A stretch of DNA of 64,000 nucleotides, taken from Tautonia marina (lineage in GTDB: Bacteria > Planctomycetota > Planctomycetia > Isosphaerales > Isosphaeraceae). The stretch is from the NCBI RefSeq assembly GCF_009177065.1, contig NZ_WEZF01000011.1, forward strand, positions 124,001 through 188,000. The letters are read 5' to 3'. Shown in pieces: positions 1 to 9,240 of this stretch. A program made the translations under genes and the position numbers. Below the pieces are notes generated by a model, which did not search any database, was not told where the DNA came from, and worked only from the letters and a program-made list of their open reading frames with translations. The first letter of the stretch is position 1, and each line of letters begins with the position of its first letter.

Positions 1-2393
1 GTAATGCGATTCTGTTCCTCGATTGGCAAGGCCGCGAATGCCTCTCGGTCAGGGTCGATCGTCGTGGTTTCGGGCAGGAAGGCGGCATAGCTGCGGAACT
101 CGCTCACCCAGTCGGCGGAGACCATCGGCACGACGAAGTATCGGGTATTCCAGAGATCGAACCCCCGGCGCGGGAAGACGACGATCTCCTTGCCCGCCTC
201 GTCGTTCAGCATCCGGGCCGCCTCGGGCCGAAGCCGACGCTGAAAGGGAGCAAAGAAGAACATCATATCATAAAGTTCTGCTGTCCCTTCGGTGTGAGTG
301 TATTCAACTCCCGAGAGCAGGCCGTACTTCGGCTGGATCGTGTCGCGTTCCCATCGCACCAGTTCCCGAACGCGGTTCGGGTCGCTCGTAACGGTCCAGT
401 TCAGCGGGCTCCAGACGGGCATCCGGTGGATCCGGTAGGGGCCTTCGGTCGGCTGTTCAGCCTCGGCCTCGGCGATCAGGTCCAGCACCCTCGGCGTATT
501 CTCGACGTCGAGCATCTCCTGCGGCACGGTGAGGACGAACCGGGAGTTGGCCACGATCAGATCGGCGGTCAGGGTGAGCAGCATCAAGGCCGCGCCCAGC
601 TTTGGACGACGAGCGGCGAGGGGGGCGATGACGAGCATCAGCGTCATCACGACGGCGGCATGACCGAGCGCCCGGGCCGTCTCGAACCGGGCCGCTTCGG
701 GCTGGATCGGGCCGAAAGTCCCGCCCTGCGTGGCCATCTGATCGGAGGCGATCCAGGCCACAAACCGCTCCGATCCGACCGCCAGCGCCGCTCCCGCAAC
801 GATCGTCGCCACCAGGGCCACCGCGGCCGTCACCACGACGCGACGGGTCCGACCGCCGACGAGCCGGTCCCATCCGAAACCGCTCAGCCCGGCAATCCCC
901 AACGCGGCGAAGGTCATGAACTTCGCCGGATAGCGAAAGCCGTCGAACCCTGGCAACACAACGGCCAGGAACCAGTAGAAGCTGCCGTCGCCGTCGCGGA
1001 GCATCCCATCCAACCGCACCGGTCCGGTCATCGCGGGATCGTGCGGCCCGATCTGCTCGGCCAGGCCCGGCACGAACCGGGCGAACCAGAGCGGACTGGT
1101 ATACATCCCCAATCCGGCCAGCACCCCGAGCAGCGCAACGGCCGACATCAACCCCCGGCCCGGCGTCCGACCTCGAAAGCCGAAGGCCGTCAGCGCCAGC
1201 ACCAGCACCGGCCCGCCGAGGTAATGCGACGGCACCCAGACCTTCTGCGATCCCCCGGGCGGCAGCAAGTACATCCAGGTCGATTCCACCCCGAAGCTCA
1301 TGCCGAAGACGTTCGGCCAGAGCAACTCGGCCAGGCGGTACGGCTCGACACTGAAGGCGTAGATCTCGTGCGAGCCCTCGCGGGCAACCCGGCTCGACAG
1401 GCTGTTGAACTCGCTCGATGGCAAGAGCTGCGCGGCCGCGAGCAAACCGGCCAAGGCCGCCGAGCCGAGCAGCAGGGCGAGCATCCCCATTCTGGCCCGA
1501 CCTTTTGGGCTCCGCTTCCAGACGACGGCGATCAGGACCGCTGCGACCGCCCAGCCGCCCAGGACGAGCTTCGAGGCGAACGGCGTCCACGGGAAGACGG
1601 GCATCGGCTGGGTCTGCGTCGGCCTCGGGCGCAGTTCCGGCAGCCAGATCCCCGCCACGAGCGTCAGACCGACCCAGGCAATCAGCCCTCCGATCGCCAC
1701 CAGCGACCAGACGAGCCATCGGGACGAGCGGGGCCGGTCGCCGTCGTTGGGCGATCGCCGGGCCGCGCCGACGATCGCCAAGGCATAGCCGGCGGCAATC
1801 AGGCCGGTGACGTAGGTCGCCTGTGGATCGCCGCCGAGGGTCTGCATTGTCAGGACGGCCGCCAGCTCGACAATCGCCCGACGCATACGGAGCCGGACCA
1901 GGCGATCCACCGCCAGCAAGCCGAGCGGCATCCAGGCCGCCCCGACAAGAAAGATGATGTTGCAGTATTGAAACAACACCGGCACGCCGAACCCGTAGCC
2001 GAGCGAGGCCAGCAGCGATCCCGTGCGGCTGACCTGCCAGTGCCTCATCAGCGCGAACATCGCGCCGAGGGCCAGCAGCACATGGGCGATGGTGTAGAGC
2101 CGCGCCCCCCAGGCATACGGGACGCCGGCATACAGCAGCTTCCCGGGATAGAGGACTGCCGAGGTCGGCTGCCCGAGCAAGGGCATGCCGCCGTTTTCCC
2201 AGGGGTTCCAAAGGGGCACCCGGCCGGCATCCCACTCTTCCTGCACGACCTTGTAGAGCGGGTAGTAGAAGTGCCCCGCGTCTCGATAGGCGAACTGCTC
2301 TCCCCGGAACAGCGCCGGGCCAAAGCAAACGAGCAGCAAGGTCAGCAGACAGGCCAAGCCGAGCAGCGGAACGAGGAATCGGCGATGGTTCAT
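1..2393 (-). CDS. YfhO-family polytopic membrane protein (3' end outside window)
   Basis: The frame is open from the ATG at 2393 to the window edge, about 797 codons, so the C-terminus is missing. The N-terminus is one hydrophobic segment (RFLVPLLGLACLLTLLLV) followed by the loop FAYRDAGHFYYPLYK and VPLWNPWENGG, which resembles the first periplasmic loop of YfhO and other GT-C-like membrane proteins. Many hydrophobic segments follow, and a FDGFRYPAKFM motif lies mid-protein. YfhO-type proteins are linked to lipid-carrier glycosylation of cell-envelope polymers; the substrate here is unknown. The distal part (for example GLLSGVEYTH and WNTRYFVVP) is soluble-looking, as in the family. Family call fairly sure, function inferred. 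Confidence 0.8.
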   Translation of the reverse strand, partial: MNHRRFLVPLLGLACLLTLLLVCFGPALFRGEQFAYRDAGHFYYPLYKVVQEEWDAGRVPLWNPWENGGMPLLGQPTSAVLYPGKLLYAGVPYAWGARLYTIAHVLLALGAMFALMRHWQVSRTGSLLASLGYGFGVPVLFQYCNIIFLVGAAWMPLGLLAVDRLVRLRMRRAIVELAAVLTMQTLGGDPQATYVTGLIAAGYALAIVGAARRSPNDGDRPRSSRWLVWSLVAIGGLIAWVGLTLVAGIWLPELRPRPTQTQPMPVFPWTPFASKLVLGGWAVAAVLIAVVWKRSPKGRARMGMLALLLGSAALAGLLAAAQLLPSSEFNSLSSRVAREGSHEIYAFSVEPYRLAELLWPNVFGMSFGVESTWMYLLPPGGSQKVWVPSHYLGGPVLVLALTAFGFRGRTPGRGLMSAVALLGVLAGLGMYTSPLWFARFVPGLAEQIGPHDPAMTGPVRLDGMLRDGDGSFYWFLAVVLPGFDGFRYPAKFMTFAALGIAGLSGFGWDRLVGGRTRRVVVTAAVALVATIVAGAALAVGSERFVAWIASDQMATQGGTFGPIQPEAARFETARALGHAAVVMTLMLVIAPLAARRPKLGAALMLLTLTADLIVANSRFVLTVPQEMLDVENTPRVLDLIAEAEAEQPTEGPYRIHRMPVWSPLNWTVTSDPNRVRELVRWERDTIQPKYGLLSGVEYTHTEGTAELYDMMFFFAPFQRRLRPEAARMLNDEAGKEIVVFPRRGFDLWNTRYFVVPMVSADWVSEFRSYAAFLPETTTIDPDREAFAALPIEEQNRI

Positions 2394-2587
2394 CTCAACC
2401 CAGGTCACCCCGCGGGCCGCTCGACTCGTCTCAATGGCACGACGAGGCAAGGTCCAGGCGATCGGCGGGAACAATACGCAAGGCCCGCGATCGTCACGCC
2501 CGCGACCCCCATTCTAGGGCAGAGCCGGGCCGGTGGGCAGGCTCGACCGTGGCGATTCGACCAATTCGGCCTTCGATCCATCGAGCA

Positions 2588-2625
2588 ACGGGAGCCGAGC
2601 GATCCGATCGGGCCTCGGCTCCCGT
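2588..2625 (-). terminator. Perfect 12-bp hairpin downstream of the cyclophilin gene
   Basis: The arms at 2588-2599 (ACGGGAGCCGAG) and 2614-2625 are exact reverse complements with a 14-nt loop. The hairpin begins 30 nt past the stop codon of the minus-strand cyclophilin gene. No T-tract follows on that strand, so it may be a weak terminator or an mRNA-stabilising stem. Confidence 0.45.
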
Positions 2626-2654
2626 CGCGTCAAGCATCAACGTCGTCGCAGAGG

Positions 2655-3305
2655 TTACTGAACCCGACGGGCCGCCTGGATCAGGACCGGCTCGACAGGA
2701 ACGTCGTCGAAGGTGGCCCGCTCAAGCTGAGGGCCGCGGCCCTTGGCCATGGCCGGGGCTCGACCGGTTTCGACCCGGGCGATCTGGTCGACCACATCCA
2801 TCCCCTCGACCACCTTGCCGAAGACGGCGTAGCCCCAGCCCTGCGGGGTCTTGCCGCGATGGTTCAGGAAGTCGTTATCGGACAGGTTGATGAAGAACTG
2901 GGCCGAGGCCGAGTCGGGGTCGGGCGTGCGGGCCATCGCGAGGGTGCCTCGCTCGTTCGTCAGGCCGTTGTCGGCCTCGTTCTTGATTGGGGCCCGGGTT
3001 TCCTTTTCCTGGATCGGCTGGCCGGCGGCGAAGCCTCCCCCCTGGATCATGAAGCCCTGCGGCTGCTGCGGGTTCGGGCCGATGACCCGGTGGAAGACCG
3101 TGTTGTTGTAGTGGCCGGCATCGACGTACTGGAGGAAGTTTTCGACCGTCTTGGGCGCTTCCTTTTGGAAAAGCTCCACGACGACCGTCCCCTTGCTCGT
3201 CTCCAGGGCGACGCGGGGGTTGGCGTCCTGGGCCTGGCCGGTGGCGGCCCCGGCGGCGAACGTGGCGAAGATCATGGAAACCATCAACCGGTGTGAGATG
3301 CTCAT
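2655..3305 (-). CDS. Secreted cyclophilin-type peptidyl-prolyl cis-trans isomerase
   Basis: 216 residues. An N-terminal signal peptide (about residues 1-25, ending near ATGQA) precedes a full cyclophilin domain. Visible family motifs are FHRVI (catalytic Arg), GFMIQGGG and [10 protein letters not shown], and the C-terminal part carries [14 protein letters not shown]. The enzyme isomerises Xaa-Pro bonds and is probably periplasmic. I chose the ATG at 3305 because the signal peptide is compact from there. An in-frame ATG at 3320 adds five residues but has its purine stretch directly against the start codon. A 408-bp region separates it from the divergent VanZ-like gene. A clear assignment. Confidence 0.92.
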   Translation of the reverse strand: MSISHRLMVSMIFATFAAGAATGQAQDANPRVALETSKGTVVVELFQKEAPKTVENFLQYVDAGHYNNTVFHRVIGPNPQQPQGFMIQGGGFAAGQPIQEKETRAPIKNEADNGLTNERGTLAMARTPDPDSASAQFFINLSDNDFLNHRGKTPQGWGYAVFGKVVEGMDVVDQIARVETGRAPAMAKGRGPQLERATFDDVPVEPVLIQAARRVQ

Positions 3306-3713
3306 GGTAAGGTCGTTCATCCCTTGGGCCAGGCCCCACTTCCACCCTTGGAACAGCAGCCGGCGCGGCCCGACCGAATCCGGTCGGAGGCATCGGCCAT
3401 CGAAGGGTTCGGGGCAAGCGCGAATCGATCCGTCGGGTCGAAGGCCCGCCGCGGCGACGGGCCACGGGGGTTCCAGTGTAGTGACTCGGCCCTCGATGTT
3501 CGAGGCCGAGCCCTCCCGATCCGCCCCGGCCCCTCCCTCGGCCACCGCGCTTCGTCCGAGGCTCGCCGACAGCCCCCTCCTTCGGCTATGCTGTTCCCTG
3601 CTGGCAAAGGAGCCGGGGCCGAGCCGACCGACCGGACCTGGCATGGTCCGATCTCGCACCGGCTCCGCCTGATGCGAGCTCCGATGATCCCAACCCAAAG
3701 GTGAGTGGACCTG
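3306..3713. other. Divergent intergenic region
   Basis: 408 bp between the divergent cyclophilin and VanZ-like genes, so both promoters should lie here, but I could not pick a convincing -35/-10 pair. The only structure seen is a hairpin at 3485-3510 with 11 paired bases and one bulged C around a TGT loop. No coding signal. Confidence 0.4.
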
Positions 3714-4142
3714 ATGACTCGTCGCACCGTGCCTGCGATCGTCTGGACCGTGGTGATCGTGGTCATCTGCCTGACCCCGGCCTCGTGGCTCGGCTCGGGG
3801 TCAGGGGGGGACGGCCCGTCGTTCCTGGCTCGCCTGCTTGGCGCGATCTTCGGTCCGCTGCCGTACGACAAGGCCATTCACTTCGGCATGTTTTTTGTCT
3901 TCGGACTGCTCTGGCGATGGGCCGGAGCGGGCCTCGTGCCGACCTTCCTCGGGGGGGCCGTGCTCGCCATGGCGACCGAACTGGGCCAGTCGATCCCGTT
4001 CCTGGAGCGCACGACCGACCTGGACGACCTGTTCGCCAACGTGGCGGGAATCGCCGCGGCCTTCGTCGTCGTTCAGTTCTGGAAACCTCGGGCCTTCAAC
4101 CCTGCGCCAGCCCCGCACCAGGACCCGGACCCGACGGTTTGA
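3714..4142 (+). CDS. VanZ-like family membrane protein
   Basis: 142 residues and four likely transmembrane segments. The motif [17 protein letters not shown] and the later [20 protein letters not shown] followed by FANVAG are the two conserved blocks of VanZ-like proteins (acidic/His residue in the first, ELxQ and DxxDxxxN in the second). VanZ proteins confer low-level teicoplanin resistance in enterococci; most homologues have no known role. The ATG at 3714 has AAAGGTG about 10 nt upstream; an in-frame GTG at 3705 is possible but spaced less well. It ends 29 bp before the Nfu-like gene and may be co-transcribed with it. Confidence 0.85.
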   Translation: MTRRTVPAIVWTVVIVVICLTPASWLGSGSGGDGPSFLARLLGAIFGPLPYDKAIHFGMFFVFGLLWRWAGAGLVPTFLGGAVLAMATELGQSIPFLERTTDLDDLFANVAGIAAAFVVVQFWKPRAFNPAPAPHQDPDPTV

Positions 4143-4171
4143 CGCTCCTCCTTCGCCACGGAACCGACGCC

Positions 4172-4879
4172 ATGAATGGGTCTTCTCCGGAGAACTCGGT
4201 GACGATCCGAGCCGAGCCGATCGACGCCATCCGCTGCCGGTTCCTCGTCAACCGGGCACTCGATCCCGGCCGATGGGCCTATTTCGGCGATCGCGGGGCG
4301 GCGGCAGGCTCGCCGCTGGCCGAGCGCTTGCTGGCGATCGAAGGGGTGACGGCGGTCCTGATCGCGCACGACAGCGCGACCATCACCCGAGAGCGTCCGA
4401 GCGGCATTCCCGTGATCGGCCCGGCACTGTTCCGGCTCCGCCGCCTGATGGGAGATGCTCGGGCCGGTGCCGATTCCTGGCCGAGGCTCGGCAAACAGGT
4501 GGGCGAAGCGATCCGGGCCCACCTGGCCACCGGCGATCCCGCCGTTTCCGAGGCCGCTCATGCCGCGATGCCCTCATCGAGCGTTCTGGCCGATCGGGTC
4601 CGCCAGGTGCTCGACGAGCACGTCAACCCGGTCGTCGCCGGGCACGGCGGTAGGGTCGAGCTGCTTGAGATGAAGGACAACGTCGCCTACCTTCGCATGG
4701 GAGGCGGCTGCCAGGGGTGCGGCCTGGCCGATGTGACCCTGCGGCACGGCGTCGAGGCGATCCTCCGCGACCTCGTGCCCGAGCTTGGCCCCATCTTCGA
4801 CCTGACCAATCACGCCGCCGGCACCGCTCCCTATGCGCCGGGCCGCTCGGGCCGGTCGCCGCTGGCGAATCGGGGATAA
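4172..4879 (+). CDS. Nfu/NifU-type iron-sulfur cluster scaffold or carrier
   Basis: 235 residues in two domains. The N-terminal part (about 10-95) looks like an Nfu N-terminal domain (RCRFLVNRALDPGR, AIEGVTAVLIAHDSATITRE). The C-terminal part (about 135-215) is the NifU C-terminal domain, with MGGGCQGCGLADVTL supplying C180-x-x-C183, which binds a bridging [4Fe-4S] cluster in dimeric Nfu proteins. This arrangement fits delivery of clusters to apo-enzymes in the cytoplasm. It follows the VanZ-like gene closely and precedes the PhoD-like gene by 59 bp, but no functional link is evident. No other isc/suf genes are in the window. Confidence 0.88.
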   Translation: MNGSSPENSVTIRAEPIDAIRCRFLVNRALDPGRWAYFGDRGAAAGSPLAERLLAIEGVTAVLIAHDSATITRERPSGIPVIGPALFRLRRLMGDARAGADSWPRLGKQVGEAIRAHLATGDPAVSEAAHAAMPSSSVLADRVRQVLDEHVNPVVAGHGGRVELLEMKDNVAYLRMGGGCQGCGLADVTLRHGVEAILRDLVPELGPIFDLTNHAAGTAPYAPGRSGRSPLANRG

Positions 4880-4938
4880 CCGAACCGGCCAGGCGTCCTT
4901 GCTCCCGTCGCTCACCCCCAACGAGAGGGAACCGCATC

Positions 4939-6363
4939 ATGACGTTCACCCCCTGGCTTGCCGCCCCGTTGATCCTTGCCGCGAGCCTCAACCCCGGGGC
5001 CGAAACGCGCCAGGCGACCGGCGTGAAGGTGGGGGAAGTGACGCCGCACTCGGCGATTGTCTGGATGCGCCTGACCGAACGCTCGGCCCGCAACCCCGAA
5101 GGTGCCGAACTCGTCGGCCGACCGACCGACGACGATCCGACCCCGACCGACGACGAGGTGCCCACCCTCCGCCACGCCAGCCCCGGCGCTCCGGGACGGG
5201 TGCGTCTGCGCTTCGGCACCGATCCCGACCTGAGCAACGCCCGATCGACCGATTGGGTCGAGGTGGACGCCTCGACCGACTTCACCCATCAGTTTCCGCT
5301 CGACGGCCTTGAGGCGGACACCGTCTACCACTACGCCGCCGAGACGACCGGCCCCGGAGGCGAACCGAAGCACGCCCCCCTGATCGGGCGGTTCCGCACG
5401 GCCCCCCTGGCCGACCAACCAAGCCCCGTCACCTTCACCGTTGTCACCGGAATGATGTACAAAGATCTGGATCATCCCGATGGCTTCACCATCTACGAGT
5501 CGATGGGCAGGCTCGAACCCCATTTCCTCGTCCCGACCGGCGACACGGTGTACTACGACAACGAACGGCCCCGGGCAAAGACCATTCCGCTGGCTCGCTA
5601 CCACTGGCAGCGGATGTACGGCTGCCCGCGTCATATCGACTTCCACCGGCATGTGCCCGCCTACTGGGAGAAGGACGATCACGACACCCTGAGCGACGAC
5701 TGCTGGCCCGGCATGACCCCCGAGTTCATGCTCCCGATGACCTTCGCCGACGGCCTTCGCCTGTTCCGCGAACAGGTGCCGATGGGCGACGGCCCGACCT
5801 ACCGGACCTATCGCTGGGGTAAGGATCTGCAGGTCTGGCTCGTCGAGGGGCGTGACTTCCGAACCCCCAACCCCGAGCCCGACGGCCCCGACAAATCGAT
5901 CTGGGGCGCCGAGCAAAAGGCCTGGCTCAAGAGGTCGATGCTCGAAAGCGATGCCACCTGGAAAGTCCTCGTCAGCCCGATCCCCATCGTCGGCCCCGAC
6001 CGCGCCCGCAAGCGAGACAATCACGCCAACGAGGCCTTCGCCACCGAAGGGCGCGAAATCCGTCAGTGGCTCGCCAAAAACCTGCCCGACACCGCCTTCA
6101 TCGCCTGCGGCGACCGACACTGGCAATATCACTCGATCGACCCGGAGACCGGTGTCCACGAGTTCTCCTGCGGCCCGGCCAGCGATGAGCACGCCGGCGG
6201 CTCTCCCGGCTTTGAGCCCGACTATCACCGCTTTCACCGCATGCTCGGCGGGTTTCTCTCCGTCTCCGTCGATCGTCCCGACGGCAAGCCGACGATCGCC
6301 TTCCGCTTCCACGACGTTGATGGCGCCGTCCAGCACGAGTATGTTCGGACGATCAACGAGTGA
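4939..6363 (+). CDS. Secreted PhoD-like alkaline phosphatase / metallophosphatase
   Basis: 474 residues with an N-terminal hydrophobic leader (FTPWLAAPLILAASL). An N-terminal Fn3-like PhoD domain follows (GVKVGEVTPHSAIVWMR, YHYAAE), then the metallophosphatase-like domain with LVPTGDTVYYDNE, YWEKDDHDT, VEGRDFRTPN and FIACGDRHWQYHS, which are the metal-ligand blocks of the PhoD family (the GDR/DRH and DDHD-type residues). It probably hydrolyses phosphomono- or diesters outside the cytoplasm. Start: GAGAGGGA lies eight bases before the ATG at 4939. The next gene's ATG is 30 bp past the stop, suggesting a two-gene unit. Confidence 0.88.
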   Translation: MTFTPWLAAPLILAASLNPGAETRQATGVKVGEVTPHSAIVWMRLTERSARNPEGAELVGRPTDDDPTPTDDEVPTLRHASPGAPGRVRLRFGTDPDLSNARSTDWVEVDASTDFTHQFPLDGLEADTVYHYAAETTGPGGEPKHAPLIGRFRTAPLADQPSPVTFTVVTGMMYKDLDHPDGFTIYESMGRLEPHFLVPTGDTVYYDNERPRAKTIPLARYHWQRMYGCPRHIDFHRHVPAYWEKDDHDTLSDDCWPGMTPEFMLPMTFADGLRLFREQVPMGDGPTYRTYRWGKDLQVWLVEGRDFRTPNPEPDGPDKSIWGAEQKAWLKRSMLESDATWKVLVSPIPIVGPDRARKRDNHANEAFATEGREIRQWLAKNLPDTAFIACGDRHWQYHSIDPETGVHEFSCGPASDEHAGGSPGFEPDYHRFHRMLGGFLSVSVDRPDGKPTIAFRFHDVDGAVQHEYVRTINE

Positions 6364-6392
6364 CCGATTCCGCGCGATCAGGACCGTTTCCC

Positions 6393-7565
6393 ATGATGTC
6401 GTCCCTTGCCTCGTCCTTTGGTTCCCCCCGCCGACAATCCGCCCTCGCGGCGGCCTTGCTGGCCCTGTTTGCAATCGGCGCTGGACCGGATCGACCTCAG
6501 GCGGTCTGGGCCGTCAAGGATCGTGAGGCCCGACAGCCTCAGGTAACGATCGGGGCCGACGGCCGAGTCTATCTCGCCTTTGGCGCGGGGAATGAGGTCC
6601 GCGTGGCCTCCTCCGACGACGGCGGGCGGTCGTTCTCAGAGCCGGTACCGGTCGGCTCTCCCGGCATGCTGGCGCTGGGGATGCGGCGAGGCCCCCGCAT
6701 CGCGGTCGGGCAGGGGGCGGTGGTGATTTCGGCGATTGGCGGGGCAGGGGGAGGCCCGTACGGCGGCCTGAGCGCCGGCGATCTCTGGTCGTGGCGATCG
6801 ACCGATGGGGGCACGACCTGGTCGGAGCCGATCCGGCTCAACCAGGTCGAAGGCTCGGCCCGCGAGGGGCTGCACGCAATGGCCGCCGGGCCCGAGGGTC
6901 AGATCGCCTGCGTCTGGACCGATCTCCGCGACAATCGCGCTCACATCCGGGGCGTGATCTCAACCGACGGCGGCGCGACCTGGGGGCCAGAGGTCCTCAT
7001 CCACCAGTCTCCCGAGGGGCCCATCTGCCCCTGCTGCCATCCCTCGGTGGCTTTCGGCCCCGATGGCACCTTGTACGTCATGTGGCGCGACGCCATTTCC
7101 GGCGCCCGAGACATGTATCTTTGCCGATCGCTCGACGGCGGCAAGACGTTCGAACTGGCCCGCAAGCTCGGTGAAGGCACCTGGCCGCTCGAGGTCTGCC
7201 CGATGGACGGCGGCGCCATTGCGGCCGGTCCCGACGGGCAGGCGACGACGGTCTGGATGCGCGATGGCCGCCTCTATTCCGCCGAGCCCGGCCATCCCGA
7301 GCGTCTCCTCGGGCCCGGCGTGCAAGGCTGGGCTGCGTGGGGTCCGGAAGGCCCGTTCCTCGCCTGGCTCGATCGCCGCCCCGGCCAACTGCTTGCCCTC
7401 CGACCGGGAGACGCCGAGCCGATCGTCCTGTTCCGCTCGGCCAACGACCCGAGCATCGCCTCCTCGATCAACGGCCGAGGGCCGGTCGTCGCGGCCTGGG
7501 AAGCCGGCCCCGGAGGCTCGGGGATCTTCGTCGCTCGGCTCGATCGGACCGGTTCGGGGGAGTGA
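6393..7565 (+). CDS. Exported sialidase-fold (BNR/Asp-box) repeat protein
   Basis: 390 residues with a signal peptide (about 1-35). Several Asp-box motifs of the S-x-D-x-G-x-x-W/F type are visible: SSDDGGRSF, STDGGTTWS, STDGGATWG, SLDGGKTF. These mark blades of a beta-propeller as in sialidases. A CPCCHPS segment sits near residue 212. The family includes exo-alpha-sialidases but also many propellers with unknown ligands; I do not see the Arg triad clearly, so enzymatic activity is unproven. The ATG at 6393 is preceded by AGGA at 9 nt. It probably shares a transcript with the phosphatase upstream. Confidence 0.8.
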   Translation: MMSSLASSFGSPRRQSALAAALLALFAIGAGPDRPQAVWAVKDREARQPQVTIGADGRVYLAFGAGNEVRVASSDDGGRSFSEPVPVGSPGMLALGMRRGPRIAVGQGAVVISAIGGAGGGPYGGLSAGDLWSWRSTDGGTTWSEPIRLNQVEGSAREGLHAMAAGPEGQIACVWTDLRDNRAHIRGVISTDGGATWGPEVLIHQSPEGPICPCCHPSVAFGPDGTLYVMWRDAISGARDMYLCRSLDGGKTFELARKLGEGTWPLEVCPMDGGAIAAGPDGQATTVWMRDGRLYSAEPGHPERLLGPGVQGWAAWGPEGPFLAWLDRRPGQLLALRPGDAEPIVLFRSANDPSIASSINGRGPVVAAWEAGPGGSGIFVARLDRTGSGE

Positions 7566-7639
7566 GGCCGCGCCGAGGAGTTGACCGAGCCGGGGCGCCG
7601 AACCGCACTGGTCCGGCCGATCCCCCGGCTCGGCTTGGA

Positions 7640-8383
7640 TCAGGCGAGGGGCCGACGGCGACCTCGACGACGGTGGCAGATCAGCCCGACGACACCGAGG
7701 GCGCCGATGCCGGCCAGGACCAAGGCCGAGGGCTCGGGCACAACGGTCAGCGAGCCGGAAACCCGCCCGACCAGAACATCGACCGACGAGTCGGGGGAGG
7801 CTCCGACCTGCAGATAGAGACCCACCGGGATCATCGCCATCTTCACCATGCCCGGGGCAAAGGGCAGGGCGTCAGGAGTCGCGGTGAAGACCGAGGGATC
7901 GCTCAGATCGGTGTAGAAGGTCGCGCCGGTGTCGGGGACGAACATGCTGTAGTAGGTTTCCGCTCGGTAGTTTCCCGAGACGAAGCTCGAAGCGGCCCCG
8001 GAGCTGAAGCCGGGGTCGCCCGGGTCCTGGACGACGTCGGTGATGGTGCCCGAGGAGGTCGTGCCGGGGGTGTTCGTAAGCTGGAAGGCGTTTCCGCCGA
8101 GGAAGGCGGGCAAGACTCCGTGGAAGAGGGCGTCGGTGATCGTGAAGTCGATGCTGGTGCCGACCTGGGCCGAGCGGTTCATCCGGTAGGAGCCGGTCAG
8201 TTTGGTCGTGAACGAGACGTCATCGTTCAGGCCCAGCGGCGTGCCGGCAAACAACGTCGTCTGGAGCTCACCGATGGCAAAGATGTGGTCCGTCCCCGCG
8301 ACAATCGGGTCGGCGTCGGCCCGAGAGCCGAGGACAAGGACGAGGGCTGCAATCGCTGCCGTGCGGAATCGGTTCCTGCGCAT
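7640..8383 (-). CDS. PEP-CTERM sorting-signal exoprotein
   Basis: 247 residues: signal peptide (RFRTAAIAALVLVLG), a beta-rich secreted body with no recognised enzymatic domain, and a C-terminal VPEPSALVLAGIGALG followed by a hydrophobic segment and an Arg-rich tail (HRRRGRRR). That tripartite tail is the PEP-CTERM signal recognised by exosortases, so the protein should be processed and moved to the surface or extracellular matrix. No exosortase gene is in the window. It converges on the BNR-protein gene (75 bp between stop codons). Sorting signal certain; role of the body unknown. Confidence 0.85.
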   Translation of the reverse strand: MRRNRFRTAAIAALVLVLGSRADADPIVAGTDHIFAIGELQTTLFAGTPLGLNDDVSFTTKLTGSYRMNRSAQVGTSIDFTITDALFHGVLPAFLGGNAFQLTNTPGTTSSGTITDVVQDPGDPGFSSGAASSFVSGNYRAETYYSMFVPDTGATFYTDLSDPSVFTATPDALPFAPGMVKMAMIPVGLYLQVGASPDSSVDVLVGRVSGSLTVVPEPSALVLAGIGALGVVGLICHRRRGRRRPLA

Positions 8384-8601
8384 GATGTCGTGTCTTCCGA
8401 TCAAAGGGGGGGCAGATGTTTGGCAAGGAGGAACGTCCCCTGCCTCGGATCCATCCGCGAGCCCGGGGCGGGAGGTTACAGGACACGCCGAGGTTTCCGC
8501 GTTTCGTTGAAAAATCACAACACGAAGGGCGGTTGGGGCCGTAACCTATCTCTTGACCGGTGGCCTGTGGGATGGCAGGGTAACGGAGGTTCTTCTCCGC
8601 G

Positions 8602-9240
8602 ATGACGAATGGAGACGATCCCGAGACCGAGGCTCTGCTCCGACGCGCCGGCTCGGGCGATGACACGGCCCGGCAGGACCTGCTGGAGCGGCACCGGAAC
8701 CGGCTGAGACAGATGATCTCCGTGCGGCTGGACCCGAGGATCGCCGCCCGGCTCGACCCTTCGGACGTGGTCCAGGAGACGTTGGCCGAAGCCTCCCGGA
8801 GACTCGACGACTTTCTGGCCGAGCGCCCGTTGCCGTTCTTCCCCTGGCTGAGGAGGCTGGCCGGTGACCGTCTGGTCGAGGCCTACCGGGCACACGTTGT
8901 GGCCAGGAAGCGGGCCGTCGACCGGGAGATTCCGCTCGGCCAGGTGTTTGCCGACGCCTCGACCGCCTGTCTGGCCCACCGGCTCGTCGACGCCGGGGGC
9001 AGCCCCAGTGCCCTGGTTCGCCGGGAGGAGCAAATTCGGCTGCTCTGCGAGGTCCTCTCCCAGCTCACCGAGAACGACCGCGAGGTGCTGGTGATGCGCT
9101 ACCTGGAGCACCTGAGGTTCGGCGAGATCGCCGCCGTGCTGGGCATCACCGAGAACGCCGTGAAGGTCCGCCACTTTCGAGCCGTCGAGCGGCTCCGGGC
9201 GTCGATGGCCCGGCTTGGCAGCGGGGAGCACTCCCAATGA
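8602..9240 (+). CDS. ECF-type RNA polymerase sigma factor
   Basis: 212 residues. Region 2 is seen as LDPSDVVQETLAEASRRLDDF and region 4 as LTENDREVLVMRYLEHLRFGEIAAVLGITENAVKVRHFRA, a helix-turn-helix that would bind the -35 element. The sequence type (arginine-rich region 1/2 with HRNRLRQMISVRLDPR) is that of the planctomycete sigma factors paired with Ser/Thr kinases. Its stop overlaps the next ATG by four bases (ATGA), so the kinase is translationally coupled. No anti-sigma gene is adjacent; control by the kinase is the likely alternative, an inference from gene order. Confidence 0.93.
   Translation: MTNGDDPETEALLRRAGSGDDTARQDLLERHRNRLRQMISVRLDPRIAARLDPSDVVQETLAEASRRLDDFLAERPLPFFPWLRRLAGDRLVEAYRAHVVARKRAVDREIPLGQVFADASTACLAHRLVDAGGSPSALVRREEQIRLLCEVLSQLTENDREVLVMRYLEHLRFGEIAAVLGITENAVKVRHFRAVERLRASMARLGSGEHSQ

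Noticed and set aside
457-2328. 623-codon minus-strand frame in the first 2.4 kb
   Set aside because: It is in a different frame from the YfhO-like reading, which has transmembrane segments and family motifs; the alternative is Arg/Ala-rich without domains.
294-3296. 1000-codon open frame on the plus strand
   Set aside because: It is antisense to the YfhO-type and cyclophilin genes, is rich in Arg/His/Gly/Pro with no domain, and is a usual by-product of high GC third-codon positions.
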